Assembly (NCBI GenBank): GCA_003444085.1
Contig: DLVL01000033.1
Location: forward strand, 1 to 9,150
From: Kosmotogaceae bacterium
GTDB lineage: Bacteria > Thermotogota > Thermotogae > Petrotogales > Kosmotogaceae
DNA length: 9,150 bases
Reading direction: 5' to 3'
Shown here: positions 1-6,516 of the stretch, one piece after another
Numbering within the stretch: the first letter of the stretch is position 1
Layout of the letters: each line of letters opens with the position of its first letter
Made by a program: the position numbers and the translations under genes
The notes under the pieces: model-generated
Seen by the model: the letters and a program-made list of their open reading frames with translations, nothing else
Database searches by the model: none
Told to the model about the DNA's origin: nothing

Positions 1-771
1 GAGACTGCAGAGCTAGTAGCTCAAGCCGCTAAGATACAATTTTCAGATGCAGTGACAGCAATTCGAAAGTTTTCCTTTGTTTTGGATAAGAATCAGATGG
101 ATGAAATAATTAGTATAGCAAAAGTGACAGACTGTCTAATCCTTTATACGTTGGTCATGAGTGAAGAGAAACAATATTTTAAACAGCAAGCTGATATTAA
201 CAACATAAGAGCGATAGACTTGCTGGGGCCAATCATTACAACCTTGGAATCCTTGACTGGAGTACCGCCAAAACGAGAGGCAGGTTTGAATAGGAGACTG
301 ACATCTCATTATTTTGATAAAATTGAATCAATAGAATTCGCGGTTAAGTATGATGATGGGAAAGATCCTAGAGGATTCAAAAAAGCCGATGTTGTGCTCA
401 TAGGAGTATCCCGTACATCCAAAACACCATTAAGCCTTTATCTTGCGAATAGAAGCTTGAAAGTGGCGAATCTGCCACTTGTACCTGAAGTAAAACCGGC
501 TGAAGAATTATTTGAAATACCAGTCAAGAGGATTATAGGTCTGACCAACAGTCCTGATCTTCTCAACAATATCCGCAAAGAAAGACTAAAAGATATGGGT
601 GTGACCAACTACTCATCATATGCTGATCTTGATAGAATTCTAGAAGAACTTGATTATGCCGATAAGATATTTCAACGGCTAAAATGCCCTGTGATAGATG
701 TATCCCAGAGGGCGATAGAAGAAACCGCCAGCATTATTATGTCAATAATAGCAAAAAACAATAAACAATAA
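1..771 (+). CDS. Pyruvate phosphate dikinase regulatory protein (DUF299 family), 5'-truncated
   Basis: Bifunctional serine/threonine kinase and Pi-dependent phosphorylase of the PDRP/PpsR family. Family members inactivate PPDK (or PEP synthase) by ADP-dependent phosphorylation of a threonine near the catalytic histidine, and reactivate it by phosphorolysis. The reading frame is open from base 1, and the first residues in view (ETAELVAQAA) match the conserved stretch just after the family's N-terminal SDS.G motif. The true start is therefore upstream, with roughly 10-16 residues missing; the GTG at 52 is internal. In view are 256 codons and a TAA. Family hallmarks are FAVKYDDGKDPRG, the ADP-binding loop GVSRTSKTP at bases 403-429, VPLVPEV, a KRIIGLT segment, and the C-terminal CPVIDVSQRAIEETA. 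It lies 22 bases before ppdK, which supports PPDK rather than PEP synthase as its target. GC is about 37% by hand count, clearly below the genes downstream. Confidence 0.93.
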   Translation, partial: ETAELVAQAAKIQFSDAVTAIRKFSFVLDKNQMDEIISIAKVTDCLILYTLVMSEEKQYFKQQADINNIRAIDLLGPIITTLESLTGVPPKREAGLNRRLTSHYFDKIESIEFAVKYDDGKDPRGFKKADVVLIGVSRTSKTPLSLYLANRSLKVANLPLVPEVKPAEELFEIPVKRIIGLTNSPDLLNNIRKERLKDMGVTNYSSYADLDRILEELDYADKIFQRLKCPVIDVSQRAIEETASIIMSIIAKNNKQ

Positions 772-776
772 ACTTA

Positions 777-784
777 AAAGGAGG
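777..784 (+). promoter_or_regulatory. Ribosome binding site of ppdK
   Basis: AAAGGAGG lies 9 bases before the ATG at 794, in the 22-base gap after the regulator's TAA. It is a near-complete Shine-Dalgarno match and fixes the ppdK start. The gap has no room for a promoter or terminator, so the two genes are probably co-transcribed. Confidence 0.85.
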
Positions 785-793
785 ATATTTTAC

Positions 794-3424
794 ATGAACA
801 AATGGGTATATTTATTTAAAGAAGGTAATGCTTCAATGAAAAAAACATTAGGGGGTAAAGGAGCTAATCTGTCAGAAATGACCAATATCGGATTGCCGGT
901 GCCTCCAGGAATGACAATCACGACTGAAGCGTGTTTGGAGTTTTATAAAAATGGCAAGAAGCTGACGCAGGAAATTATCAGTCAATTACATGATAATCTG
1001 AAAGTTGTCGAAAAAACTATGGGGAAGAGATTTGGTGATTCAGAGAATCCGTTGCTGGTTTCAGTAAGGTCGGGAGCCGCAATTTCCATGCCTGGCATGA
1101 TGGATACCATTCTGAATCTTGGACTGAATGATTCCACTGTTAAGGGTATGATCAAGGCCACGGATAACCCGAGATTCTGCTACGATTCCTATCGAAGGTT
1201 CTTGCAGATGTTCGGAGATGTGGTCTTGAAGATCGAGCACGAGCTTTTTGAAGAGGCCTTAAAAGAGATCAAGAAGGACAGAGGCGTCAAACTTGATGTT
1301 GAACTAGAGGCTGACGATTTCAAGAAGCTGGTTGAGAAATACAAAGAGATATACAAGAAGGCCGGTAAGGAGTTCCCGCAGGATCCATGGGAACAGCTTT
1401 GGAAGTCGATAGATGCCGTCTTTGGAAGCTGGATGAACGAGCGTGCTATCACTTACAGGAAACTGAACAACATTGATGAAAACGCGTTGATGGGAACCGC
1501 TGTAAACGTTGTGACCATGGTGTTCGGTAACATGGGTGATACAAGTGGTACTGGAGTTGCTTTCACAAGAGACCCGAATACAGGTGAACGAACTGTATAC
1601 GGGGAATACCTCATTAATGCCCAGGGTGAAGATGTTGTTGCAGGCACTCGAACCCCTGAACCAATCTCCAAGCTCCAGGAGGAGATGCCAAAGATTTATG
1701 ATGAGCTGATCGACATCTTCCGCAGACTTGAAGAGCATTACCACGATATGCAGGATGTGGAGTTTACGATTGAAAGAGGTCGGCTCTATTTGCTTCAGAC
1801 CAGAAACGGTAAGAGGACCCCTTACGCAGCCGTGAAGATCGCTGTTGACATGGTCAAGGAATCCGTCATGACAAAGGAAGAAGCACTTCTGAAGACTTCT
1901 CCGGAACATATTGAGATACTGCTGCATCCGTATTTCACCCAGGAAACAAAGGACAGTGCGGAGCTTATCGCAAAAGGTAACCCTGCTTCCCCTGGTGCAG
2001 CAACAGGTATTCTGGTCTTCGATTCAGACAAAGCTGACAAGCTTGTGAAGGAAGAGAATAAGAAGGTGATTCTTACACGTCCAGAGACTTCTCCTGAAGA
2101 CATTGCTGGCATGGCTGCGTCAGAAGGTATTCTCACCTCTACTGGAGGCAAGACGTCTCATGCCGCGGTTGTGGCCAGAGGAATGGGGAAGCCGTGTATT
2201 GTTGGTTGCAGCGACATCGAAATCAACAGAGCAAAAGGTATCATGAAGGCCAGAGGAAAAGAGTTCAAAGAGGGTTCCTGGATTAGCATCGACGGAACGA
2301 CAGGGGAGATCTTTGAAGGAAAGCTTGAGACTGTAATGCCCCAGGGACTCGAAGGTCCTCTTGCTGAGATTCTCAGCTGGGCTGATGAAGTCAGGAGACT
2401 TGGCGTTCGGGCAAATGCTGACACACCCAAAGATGCGGAGACTGCGAAGCGTTTTGGTGCGGAAGGCATAGGTCTTGCCAGAACCGAGCACATGTTTTTT
2501 GAACCTGACAGAATCCCTGTTGTGAGACAAATGATCTTATCCAGCTCCGTTGAGCAACGAGAAAGGGCTCTTGAGAGACTTCTACCCATGCAACAGCAGG
2601 ACTTCGTTGGACTTTTCAAGGCAATGGAGGGATATCCTGTAACAATAAGATTGCTGGATCCGCCTCTACATGAGTTCTTACCGAGTGAAGAAGACGACAT
2701 CAAAGAACTTGCCAAAGAAATGGGCGTTTCTTTCGATAAGCTCAAGGAGGTCGTCGAAAGCCTTCACGAGTTTAACCCCATGATGGGTCATCGCGGATGC
2801 AGACTGACTGTGACTTACCCAGAAATCGCAGTGATGCAAACCAGGGCAATTATCGGTGCCGCTATACAGGTTCTGAAGGAAGAAGGCAAAACGGTAATTC
2901 CAGAGATTATGATACCTCTTGTCGGAATCCGGAAGGAACTGAGTTACGTCAAGCAGACCATCGTCGAGACTGCAGACAAGATGATAGAGGAAGAAGGGGT
3001 AGATCTTAAATACACCGTCGGAACCATGATTGAGATTCCGAGAGCCTGCCTGATTGCAGATGAGATTGCCAAAGAGGCTGAGTTCTTCAGTTTTGGCACG
3101 AATGATCTCACGCAGCTCACGTTTGGTTTCAGCAGGGACGACTACGGGAAGTTTGTCGGAGATTACGTTGCAAAAGGTATACTTGAGGTCGATCCTTTCC
3201 AAAAACTGGATCAGATAGGAGTCGGGCAGCTAGTAAGGATAGGTACAGAGAAAGGAAGAAAGACCAGAAAAGACCTGAAGGTCGGAATCTGTGGTGAACA
3301 TGGCGGAGAACCTTCTTCAGTTGAGTTCTGTCATCATGTCGGTCTTGATTATGTTAGCTGTTCTCCTTACAGAGTACCTGTTGCACGATTGTCTGCTGCA
3401 CACGCAAAGCTAAAGAACAAGTAG
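794..3424 (+). CDS. ppdK: Pyruvate, phosphate dikinase
   Basis: Catalyses ATP + pyruvate + Pi to AMP + PEP + PPi, reversibly, in the cytosol. In fermenters it can serve glycolysis with PPi or run toward PEP. At 876 residues it has the normal full length. Domains in order: an N-terminal ATP-grasp domain with LGGKGANLSEM near residue 18 and VSVRSGAAISMPGMMDT containing Arg92; a central swivelling phosphohistidine domain with TGGKTSHAAVVARGMGKPC, catalytic His456 and, two residues before it, Thr454 as the site a PDRP would phosphorylate; and a C-terminal TIM barrel for PEP/pyruvate with GLARTEHMFF (Arg563), IRLLDPP (Arg619), MGHRGCRL, FSFGTNDLTQ and GICGEHGGEPSS (Cys833, the proton donor). Numbering runs one to two ahead of the Clostridium symbiosum enzyme. 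All catalytic residues I know of are present. The gene ends in tandem TAG TAG and then a terminator hairpin. The first ~230 bases are AT-rich (about 36% GC), while the rest is about 46-52%. Confidence 0.98.
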   Translation: MNKWVYLFKEGNASMKKTLGGKGANLSEMTNIGLPVPPGMTITTEACLEFYKNGKKLTQEIISQLHDNLKVVEKTMGKRFGDSENPLLVSVRSGAAISMPGMMDTILNLGLNDSTVKGMIKATDNPRFCYDSYRRFLQMFGDVVLKIEHELFEEALKEIKKDRGVKLDVELEADDFKKLVEKYKEIYKKAGKEFPQDPWEQLWKSIDAVFGSWMNERAITYRKLNNIDENALMGTAVNVVTMVFGNMGDTSGTGVAFTRDPNTGERTVYGEYLINAQGEDVVAGTRTPEPISKLQEEMPKIYDELIDIFRRLEEHYHDMQDVEFTIERGRLYLLQTRNGKRTPYAAVKIAVDMVKESVMTKEEALLKTSPEHIEILLHPYFTQETKDSAELIAKGNPASPGAATGILVFDSDKADKLVKEENKKVILTRPETSPEDIAGMAASEGILTSTGGKTSHAAVVARGMGKPCIVGCSDIEINRAKGIMKARGKEFKEGSWISIDGTTGEIFEGKLETVMPQGLEGPLAEILSWADEVRRLGVRANADTPKDAETAKRFGAEGIGLARTEHMFFEPDRIPVVRQMILSSSVEQRERALERLLPMQQQDFVGLFKAMEGYPVTIRLLDPPLHEFLPSEEDDIKELAKEMGVSFDKLKEVVESLHEFNPMMGHRGCRLTVTYPEIAVMQTRAIIGAAIQVLKEEGKTVIPEIMIPLVGIRKELSYVKQTIVETADKMIEEEGVDLKYTVGTMIEIPRACLIADEIAKEAEFFSFGTNDLTQLTFGFSRDDYGKFVGDYVAKGILEVDPFQKLDQIGVGQLVRIGTEKGRKTRKDLKVGICGEHGGEPSSVEFCHHVGLDYVSCSPYRVPVARLSAAHAKLKNK

Positions 3425-3436
3425 TAGTTGATTATG

Positions 3437-3464
3437 GGCCATCTCTTAGCAGAGATGGCCTTTT
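3437..3464 (+). terminator. Rho-independent terminator after ppdK
   Basis: GGCCATCTCT (3437-3446) pairs perfectly with AGAGATGGCC (3451-3460), giving a 10-bp stem with a TAGC loop, followed by TTTT. It starts 12 bases after the ppdK stop. The T-run is short (four) and ends only 2 bases before the GGAGG of oadB, so it may act as a leaky attenuator between the two gene groups rather than a full stop. Confidence 0.87.
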
Positions 3465-3466
3465 CC

Positions 3467-3471
3467 GGAGG
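3467..3471 (+). promoter_or_regulatory. Ribosome binding site of oadB, abutting the terminator
   Basis: GGAGG lies 5 bases before the ATG at 3477 and 2 bases after the terminator T-run. Nothing between hairpin and start codon could hold a promoter. Transcripts carrying this gene must read through the hairpin or begin upstream, inside ppdK. Confidence 0.75.
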
Positions 3472-3476
3472 TCTCA

Positions 3477-4601
3477 ATGATCGAAGCCTTGGCGAATTTC
3501 GCGGCCTCGACGGGTTTTGCCCTGATCACCTGGGAGAATCTGGTTATGTTTGTTATAGCGGGGGTGCTGACTTACCTGGCTATTGCAAAGAATGCCGAAC
3601 CCCTGCTTCTTATACCGATTTCCTTCGGAATTATCATGGCAAACATTCCACCGCAGGCCACCGGTCTGTTCGAGCCTGGCAGCGGTCTCCTCTGGTTTAT
3701 CATGCAAGGACTTGAACTGGGCATATATCCCCCGCTGATATTTCTGGGAATCGGTGCCGTAACAGATTTCTCTTTTCTGCTGGCAAACCCCAAAACCCTC
3801 TTCCTGGGGGCAGCCGCCCAGGTTGGCATATTCAGCACGTTCATCGTTGCGAAGCTCATGGGATTCAGCCTTGCAGATGCCGCTTCCATCGGTATCATCG
3901 GCGGAGCGGATGGTCCCACGGCCGTCTATGTGTCAAGTCTTCTGGATTCACCGTATCTGGCAGTCATAGCAATAGCCGCTTACTCGTATATCGCATTGAT
4001 TCCAGTACTGCAACCTCCTGTTATGAAGCTACTCACGACAAAAGAAGAGCGAAGAATCAAAATGGGTATGCAGTTAAGGAAAGTTTCCAGGAAGGAACGG
4101 ATCGTCTTTCCCATAATATCAACAATTCTCATTTCCCTGATTGTACCTCGGGCGCTTCCTCTTATCGGTATGATGATGCTGGGAAACTTCTTCAGAGAGA
4201 GTGGCGTAACCAAGAGATTGGTGGAAGCCTCTGGAAAGTATATCTCGGATACGGTTATAATACTATTGTGCGTATCGATAGGGGCAAAAGCTGACGGTTC
4301 AGTATTTCTGAGCCCCCAAAGCCTGATGATTATCGGCCTGGGAGCAGTCGCTTTCACCGTGGCAACGGCTTCCGGGATACTGTTTGCGAAGCTTATGAAT
4401 CTCTTCTCAAAAAACAAGGTCAATCCGCTCATAGGTGCCGCGGGGGTCTCAGCGGTGCCGACAGCGGCTCGAGTGTCCCAACGAATAGCCCAGGAAGAAG
4501 ACCCGAGCAATTACATACTGATGCACGCCATGGGTCCAAATGTAGCTGGTGTTATTGGTTCTGCTATTGCAGCAGGGGTCTTTCTCTCCGTTCTACTATA
4601 A
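3477..4601 (+). CDS. oadB: Sodium-ion-translocating decarboxylase, beta subunit (OadB/MmdB/GcdB family)
   Basis: Integral membrane subunit that decarboxylates carboxybiotin and uses the energy to pump Na+ out of the cell. The substrate of the whole complex (oxaloacetate, methylmalonyl-CoA or glutaconyl-CoA) is set by a separate carboxyltransferase subunit and cannot be told from this gene. It has 374 residues, mostly hydrophobic, with a charged cytoplasmic loop near 187-208. Family motifs are FLGIGAVTDF (89-98), IGIIGGADGPTAVY (138-151), VNPLIGAAGVSAVP (315-328) and HAMGPNVAGVIGSA (350-363). Residues known to matter in Klebsiella OadB appear conserved: Asp145 (Asp203), Tyr171 (Tyr229), Asn316 (Asn373), Gly320 (Gly377), Ser325 (Ser382) and Arg332 (Arg389), so it looks functional. 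It is shorter at the N terminus than Klebsiella OadB, as many homologues are. No alpha, biotin-carrier or gamma subunit lies in the window. The ferredoxin gene follows after 18 bases, implying one operon. Confidence 0.95.
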   Translation: MIEALANFAASTGFALITWENLVMFVIAGVLTYLAIAKNAEPLLLIPISFGIIMANIPPQATGLFEPGSGLLWFIMQGLELGIYPPLIFLGIGAVTDFSFLLANPKTLFLGAAAQVGIFSTFIVAKLMGFSLADAASIGIIGGADGPTAVYVSSLLDSPYLAVIAIAAYSYIALIPVLQPPVMKLLTTKEERRIKMGMQLRKVSRKERIVFPIISTILISLIVPRALPLIGMMMLGNFFRESGVTKRLVEASGKYISDTVIILLCVSIGAKADGSVFLSPQSLMIIGLGAVAFTVATASGILFAKLMNLFSKNKVNPLIGAAGVSAVPTAARVSQRIAQEEDPSNYILMHAMGPNVAGVIGSAIAAGVFLSVLL

Positions 4602-4619
4602 GACCGGGAGGTCATTCTT

Positions 4620-4844
4620 GTGAGTGAAAAGAAGCACTACAAAGTGAAAATCAACTACAGCTACTGCAAACGCTGCGGAATCTGCTACTGGATCTGCCCA
4701 ACAAAAACAATCCTGAAAGGTGATCTCGGCAAACCGTCGGTACCTGATCACGACAAATGCATTGGTTGCTCTATGTGTGAAAACGCCTGCCCCGATTTCG
4801 CAATTGACATAGAACAGGTCGAGGCGGTGAAGTCAGATGCATGA
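4620..4844 (+). CDS. korD: 2x[4Fe-4S] ferredoxin, probable delta subunit of a 2-oxoacid:ferredoxin oxidoreductase
   Basis: Small 8Fe-8S electron carrier of 74 residues. Two classical cluster motifs are visible: Cys16-x2-Cys19-x2-Cys22-x3-Cys26-Pro and Cys47-x2-Cys50-x2-Cys53-x3-Cys57-Pro, which is the full set of eight cysteines. The spacing and the overlap with korA fit the delta subunit of KorDABC-type enzymes, which relays electrons from the TPP subunit to free ferredoxin; a stand-alone ferredoxin is possible. The start is GTG at 4620, chosen because GGGAGG (4606-4611) lies 8 bases upstream; there is no ATG in a suitable place. The last 8 bases overlap korA (its ATG is at 4837, this TGA at 4842-4844), which suggests translational coupling. 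Confidence 0.9.
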   Translation: MSEKKHYKVKINYSYCKRCGICYWICPTKTILKGDLGKPSVPDHDKCIGCSMCENACPDFAIDIEQVEAVKSDA

Positions 4845-5988
4845 AAGCCTCTTCATGCAGGGAGACGAAGCATGTGCTCTCGGAGCGATAAAGGCTGGTT
4901 GCAGGTTTTTTGCGGGTTATCCGATTACACCGGCGACTGAAATAGCCGAGACTATGTCGATCGAGCTCCCAAAGCATGGTGGAACGTTCATTCAGATGGA
5001 AGATGAGATTGCCAGTGCTGCAGCAATCATAGGAGCTTCTCTGGCTGGGGTGAAATCCATGACTGCAACAAGTGGACCTGGATTCAGTCTAATGCAGGAA
5101 TCGATAGGGTATGCAGCAATGACAGAAACTCCGATTGTGATTGCAAATGTGCAGCGCGGAGGTCCTTCCACAGGGCTTCCAACAAAGGTGGCTCAGGGTG
5201 ACATAATGCAGACACGCTGGGGAACACATGGAGACCACCAGATTATTGCGCTTTATCCTTCAACAGTTGAGGAAGTATACAAGTACATCGCAACAGCCTT
5301 TAACTATGCAGAGATATACAGGACTCCTGTGATATTCCTTATGGATGAGGTCCTGGGACATATGCGGGAGAGTTTCAAAGTGGATGGTGAGGCCTTCGTT
5401 CAGATAGACAGAGCAAGCGAAAGCGAACTCGAAGACGATGATATTTTTCACCCGTTCTACGGAGATGATCAAATGATGGCGTCCCCACTCGTAACGATGG
5501 GTAAGTCCAGGTTTCATGTCTCTGGTCTGGTTCACGACGAATCAGGTTTTCCCATAGGTACACCTGATGATGTTGGCAGGATTCTGAGACGCCTGGATCA
5601 CAAGATTAAGCTCCACGCTGATGAAATAGTTATCTACGATGAATACATGACCGAAGATGCCGACCTCCTGGTCATTGCATATGGTTCGACAGCCAGGACA
5701 GCGATGCGTGCTGTAAAGATGGCCAGAGAAGATAAGATCAATATCGGACTTTTCAAGCCAATAACGATTTGGCCTTTCCCCGCAACCAGGCTAAGGCAAT
5801 TGCTGAAACGTGTCAGCGCGGTGATTGTGGCAGAGATGAACCTTGGACAGATAGTCTACGAAGTGTCGAGGCTTAACAAGCGAGGAATCAAGCTTGAGCT
5901 TCTGAGTAAGGTAAGCGGGGAACTCATAACACCACAGGAGATGCTGGACTGCATTACCAAGGTAAAATCAGAGATTATCGAACTGTAA
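4837..5988 (+). CDS. korA: 2-oxoacid:ferredoxin oxidoreductase, alpha subunit (2-oxoglutarate type, KorA-like)
   Basis: Alpha subunit of the family that oxidises 2-oxoacids with CoA to acyl-CoA and CO2, reducing ferredoxin. It has 383 residues. The N-terminal pyrimidine-binding TPP domain shows QGDEACALGAIKAG (8-21), GYPITPATE (27-35), MEDEIASAAAIIGAS (54-68), TSGPGFSLMQE (78-88) and RGGPSTGLPTKVAQGD (107-122). The C-terminal transketolase-like domain shows AYGSTARTAMRA (281-292), FKPITIWPFP (306-315) and EMNLGQI (333-339). The motifs and size fit KorA of four-subunit 2-oxoglutarate enzymes; a 2-oxoisovalerate (VorB-like) role cannot be excluded. The start ATG at 4837 has GGTGA (4826-4830) 6 bases upstream; Met7 is an alternative. 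The gene overlaps the ferredoxin by 8 bases. Oddly, no beta (TPP-binding) or gamma subunit follows: a terminator lies 13 bases past the stop. Without beta and gamma subunits from elsewhere this protein should be inactive. Confidence 0.93.
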   Translation: MHESLFMQGDEACALGAIKAGCRFFAGYPITPATEIAETMSIELPKHGGTFIQMEDEIASAAAIIGASLAGVKSMTATSGPGFSLMQESIGYAAMTETPIVIANVQRGGPSTGLPTKVAQGDIMQTRWGTHGDHQIIALYPSTVEEVYKYIATAFNYAEIYRTPVIFLMDEVLGHMRESFKVDGEAFVQIDRASESELEDDDIFHPFYGDDQMMASPLVTMGKSRFHVSGLVHDESGFPIGTPDDVGRILRRLDHKIKLHADEIVIYDEYMTEDADLLVIAYGSTARTAMRAVKMAREDKINIGLFKPITIWPFPATRLRQLLKRVSAVIVAEMNLGQIVYEVSRLNKRGIKLELLSKVSGELITPQEMLDCITKVKSEIIEL

Positions 5989-6001
5989 AAGGTCCCAGAT
6001 T

Positions 6002-6041
6002 AACCAGCGCTTTCAAGAAGTATTACGAAGCGCTGGTTTTT
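6002..6041 (+). terminator. Rho-independent terminator after korA
   Basis: AACCAGCGCTT (6002-6012) pairs perfectly with AAGCGCTGGTT (6028-6038). The 11-bp stem closes a 15-base loop and runs into TTTTT (6037-6041). It starts 13 bases after the korA stop and marks the end of the oadB-ferredoxin-korA unit. Confidence 0.88.
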
Positions 6042-6051
6042 GGTTTCACCA

Positions 6052-6060
6052 TGGTAAAAT
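6052..6060 (+). promoter_or_regulatory. Candidate extended -10 promoter of spoVS
   Basis: TGGTAAAAT fits the extended -10 pattern TGnTAnAAT, 36 bases before the spoVS ATG and just after the korA terminator, where a new promoter is needed. I found no good -35 hexamer at the usual 16-18 base spacing (GCTGGT at 17). A start of transcription near 6066-6068 would give a leader of about 30 bases. Confidence 0.45.
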
Positions 6061-6083
6061 ACTGTGAACACACTTTACGTCGT

Positions 6084-6090
6084 AGGAGGT
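6084..6090 (+). promoter_or_regulatory. Ribosome binding site of spoVS, decides its start
   Basis: AGGAGGT lies 6 bases before the ATG at 6097. It rules against the in-frame GTG at 6064, which has only the terminator region upstream and would add 11 residues not usual for the family. Confidence 0.85.
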
Positions 6091-6096
6091 AGTCAT

Positions 6097-6429
6097 ATGG
6101 AGATCCTGAAAGTAAGCTCCAAGTCGAATCCAAACAAGGTAGCTGGCGCAATTGCTGGTGTTCTCTCCAAGTCAGACCAGGTGGAGCTCCAGGCCATTGG
6201 GGCAGGCGCGGTCAACCAGGCTGTCAAGTCGGTCGCAATTGCATCAAGGTTTTTGGGGGAGCAAGGTACCAAGATCTCCATGATCCCCGGGTTTGTGGAG
6301 ATACAGATCGGGGAAGAAATGCGAACAGGAATCACTCTCCGGGTCACAGCAGAAGAACGAGGAGAAATGAGTGAAATAACCTCGAAAGAAAAGGAGCCAG
6401 TTGAGGAAGAACCTGTGACTGAAGACTGA
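6097..6429 (+). CDS. spoVS: SpoVS-family protein with acidic C-terminal tail
   Basis: Homologue of Bacillus subtilis stage V sporulation protein S, a small soluble protein with an Alba-like fold whose family is widespread in non-sporulating thermophiles and Thermotogota. In Bacillus it affects late sporulation; its biochemical role is not settled, and nucleic-acid binding is suspected from the fold. The start at the ATG gives the characteristic MEILKVSSKSNPNKVAGAIAG, followed by VELQAIGAGAVNQAVKSVAIA (29-49, the near-invariant core) and a C-terminal strand around GITLRVTAEE (78-87). The family is about 86 residues long, but this protein has 110. The extra ~24 residues are rich in Glu, with Lys, Ser and Pro, and are probably disordered. 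No other sporulation gene is in view. It sits alone between the korA terminator and the membrane-protein gene, 87 bases upstream of the latter, with no clear terminator between. Confidence 0.95.
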   Translation: MEILKVSSKSNPNKVAGAIAGVLSKSDQVELQAIGAGAVNQAVKSVAIASRFLGEQGTKISMIPGFVEIQIGEEMRTGITLRVTAEERGEMSEITSKEKEPVEEEPVTED

Positions 6430-6505
6430 GATGAACGTAATCGTCTGACACAAACACATTGCGGAGAGTGAATACAGAGCTGTTACCTCTTTAACTGAAC
6501 CTCTT

Positions 6506-6513
6506 GGGGGGAG
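6506..6513 (+). promoter_or_regulatory. Unusual G-run ribosome binding site of the CPBP-like gene
   Basis: GGGGGGAG precedes the ATG at 6517 by 3 bases. The exact GGAG is closer to the start than usual, so pairing probably slides along the G-run. An in-frame TGA at 6496-6498 shows the protein cannot begin upstream of this site. In the 87-base gap after spoVS I see no convincing promoter or terminator, so read-through from spoVS is likely. Confidence 0.6.
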
Positions 6514-6516
6514 CAC

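Noticed and set aside
52..54. GTG at 52 as the start of the PPDK regulatory gene
   Set aside because: The frame is open to base 1 and the 17 codons upstream encode the conserved ETAELVAQAA region, so this GTG is an internal valine codon.
1304..1927. Long minus-strand open frame (207 codons) opposite ppdK
   Set aside because: It lies wholly inside the highly conserved ppdK gene on the other strand, has no ribosome binding site that I can see, and its protein shows no recognisable motif. The other minus-strand frames opposite ppdK (1189-3202) fail for the same reasons.
3321..3373. Possible internal promoter for oadB near the end of ppdK (TTGAGT at 3321, TATGTT at 3350)
   Set aside because: The spacing is 23 bases, too long for a sigma-70 promoter, and the alternative pairing from TTGATT at 3345 has no good -10. 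It is worth mapping but not supportable from sequence.
3428..3715. Plus-strand frame of 95 codons starting in the terminator
   Set aside because: It runs through the terminator hairpin and then the oadB gene in another frame, lacks a Shine-Dalgarno site at its start, and the encoded sequence is not protein-like. oadB accounts for this DNA.
6064..6096. GTG at 6064 as the start of spoVS
   Set aside because: The ATG at 6097 has a strong AGGAGGT 6 bases upstream and gives the exact family N terminus MEILKVSSKSN. The GTG has no such site and falls where the promoter would start transcription.
6430..6516. Possible promoter (TTGCGG at 6459) between spoVS and the CPBP-like gene
   Set aside because: At 17-base spacing the -10 position reads GTTACC, which is a poor match. 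Nothing else in the gap stands out, so I did not call a promoter.
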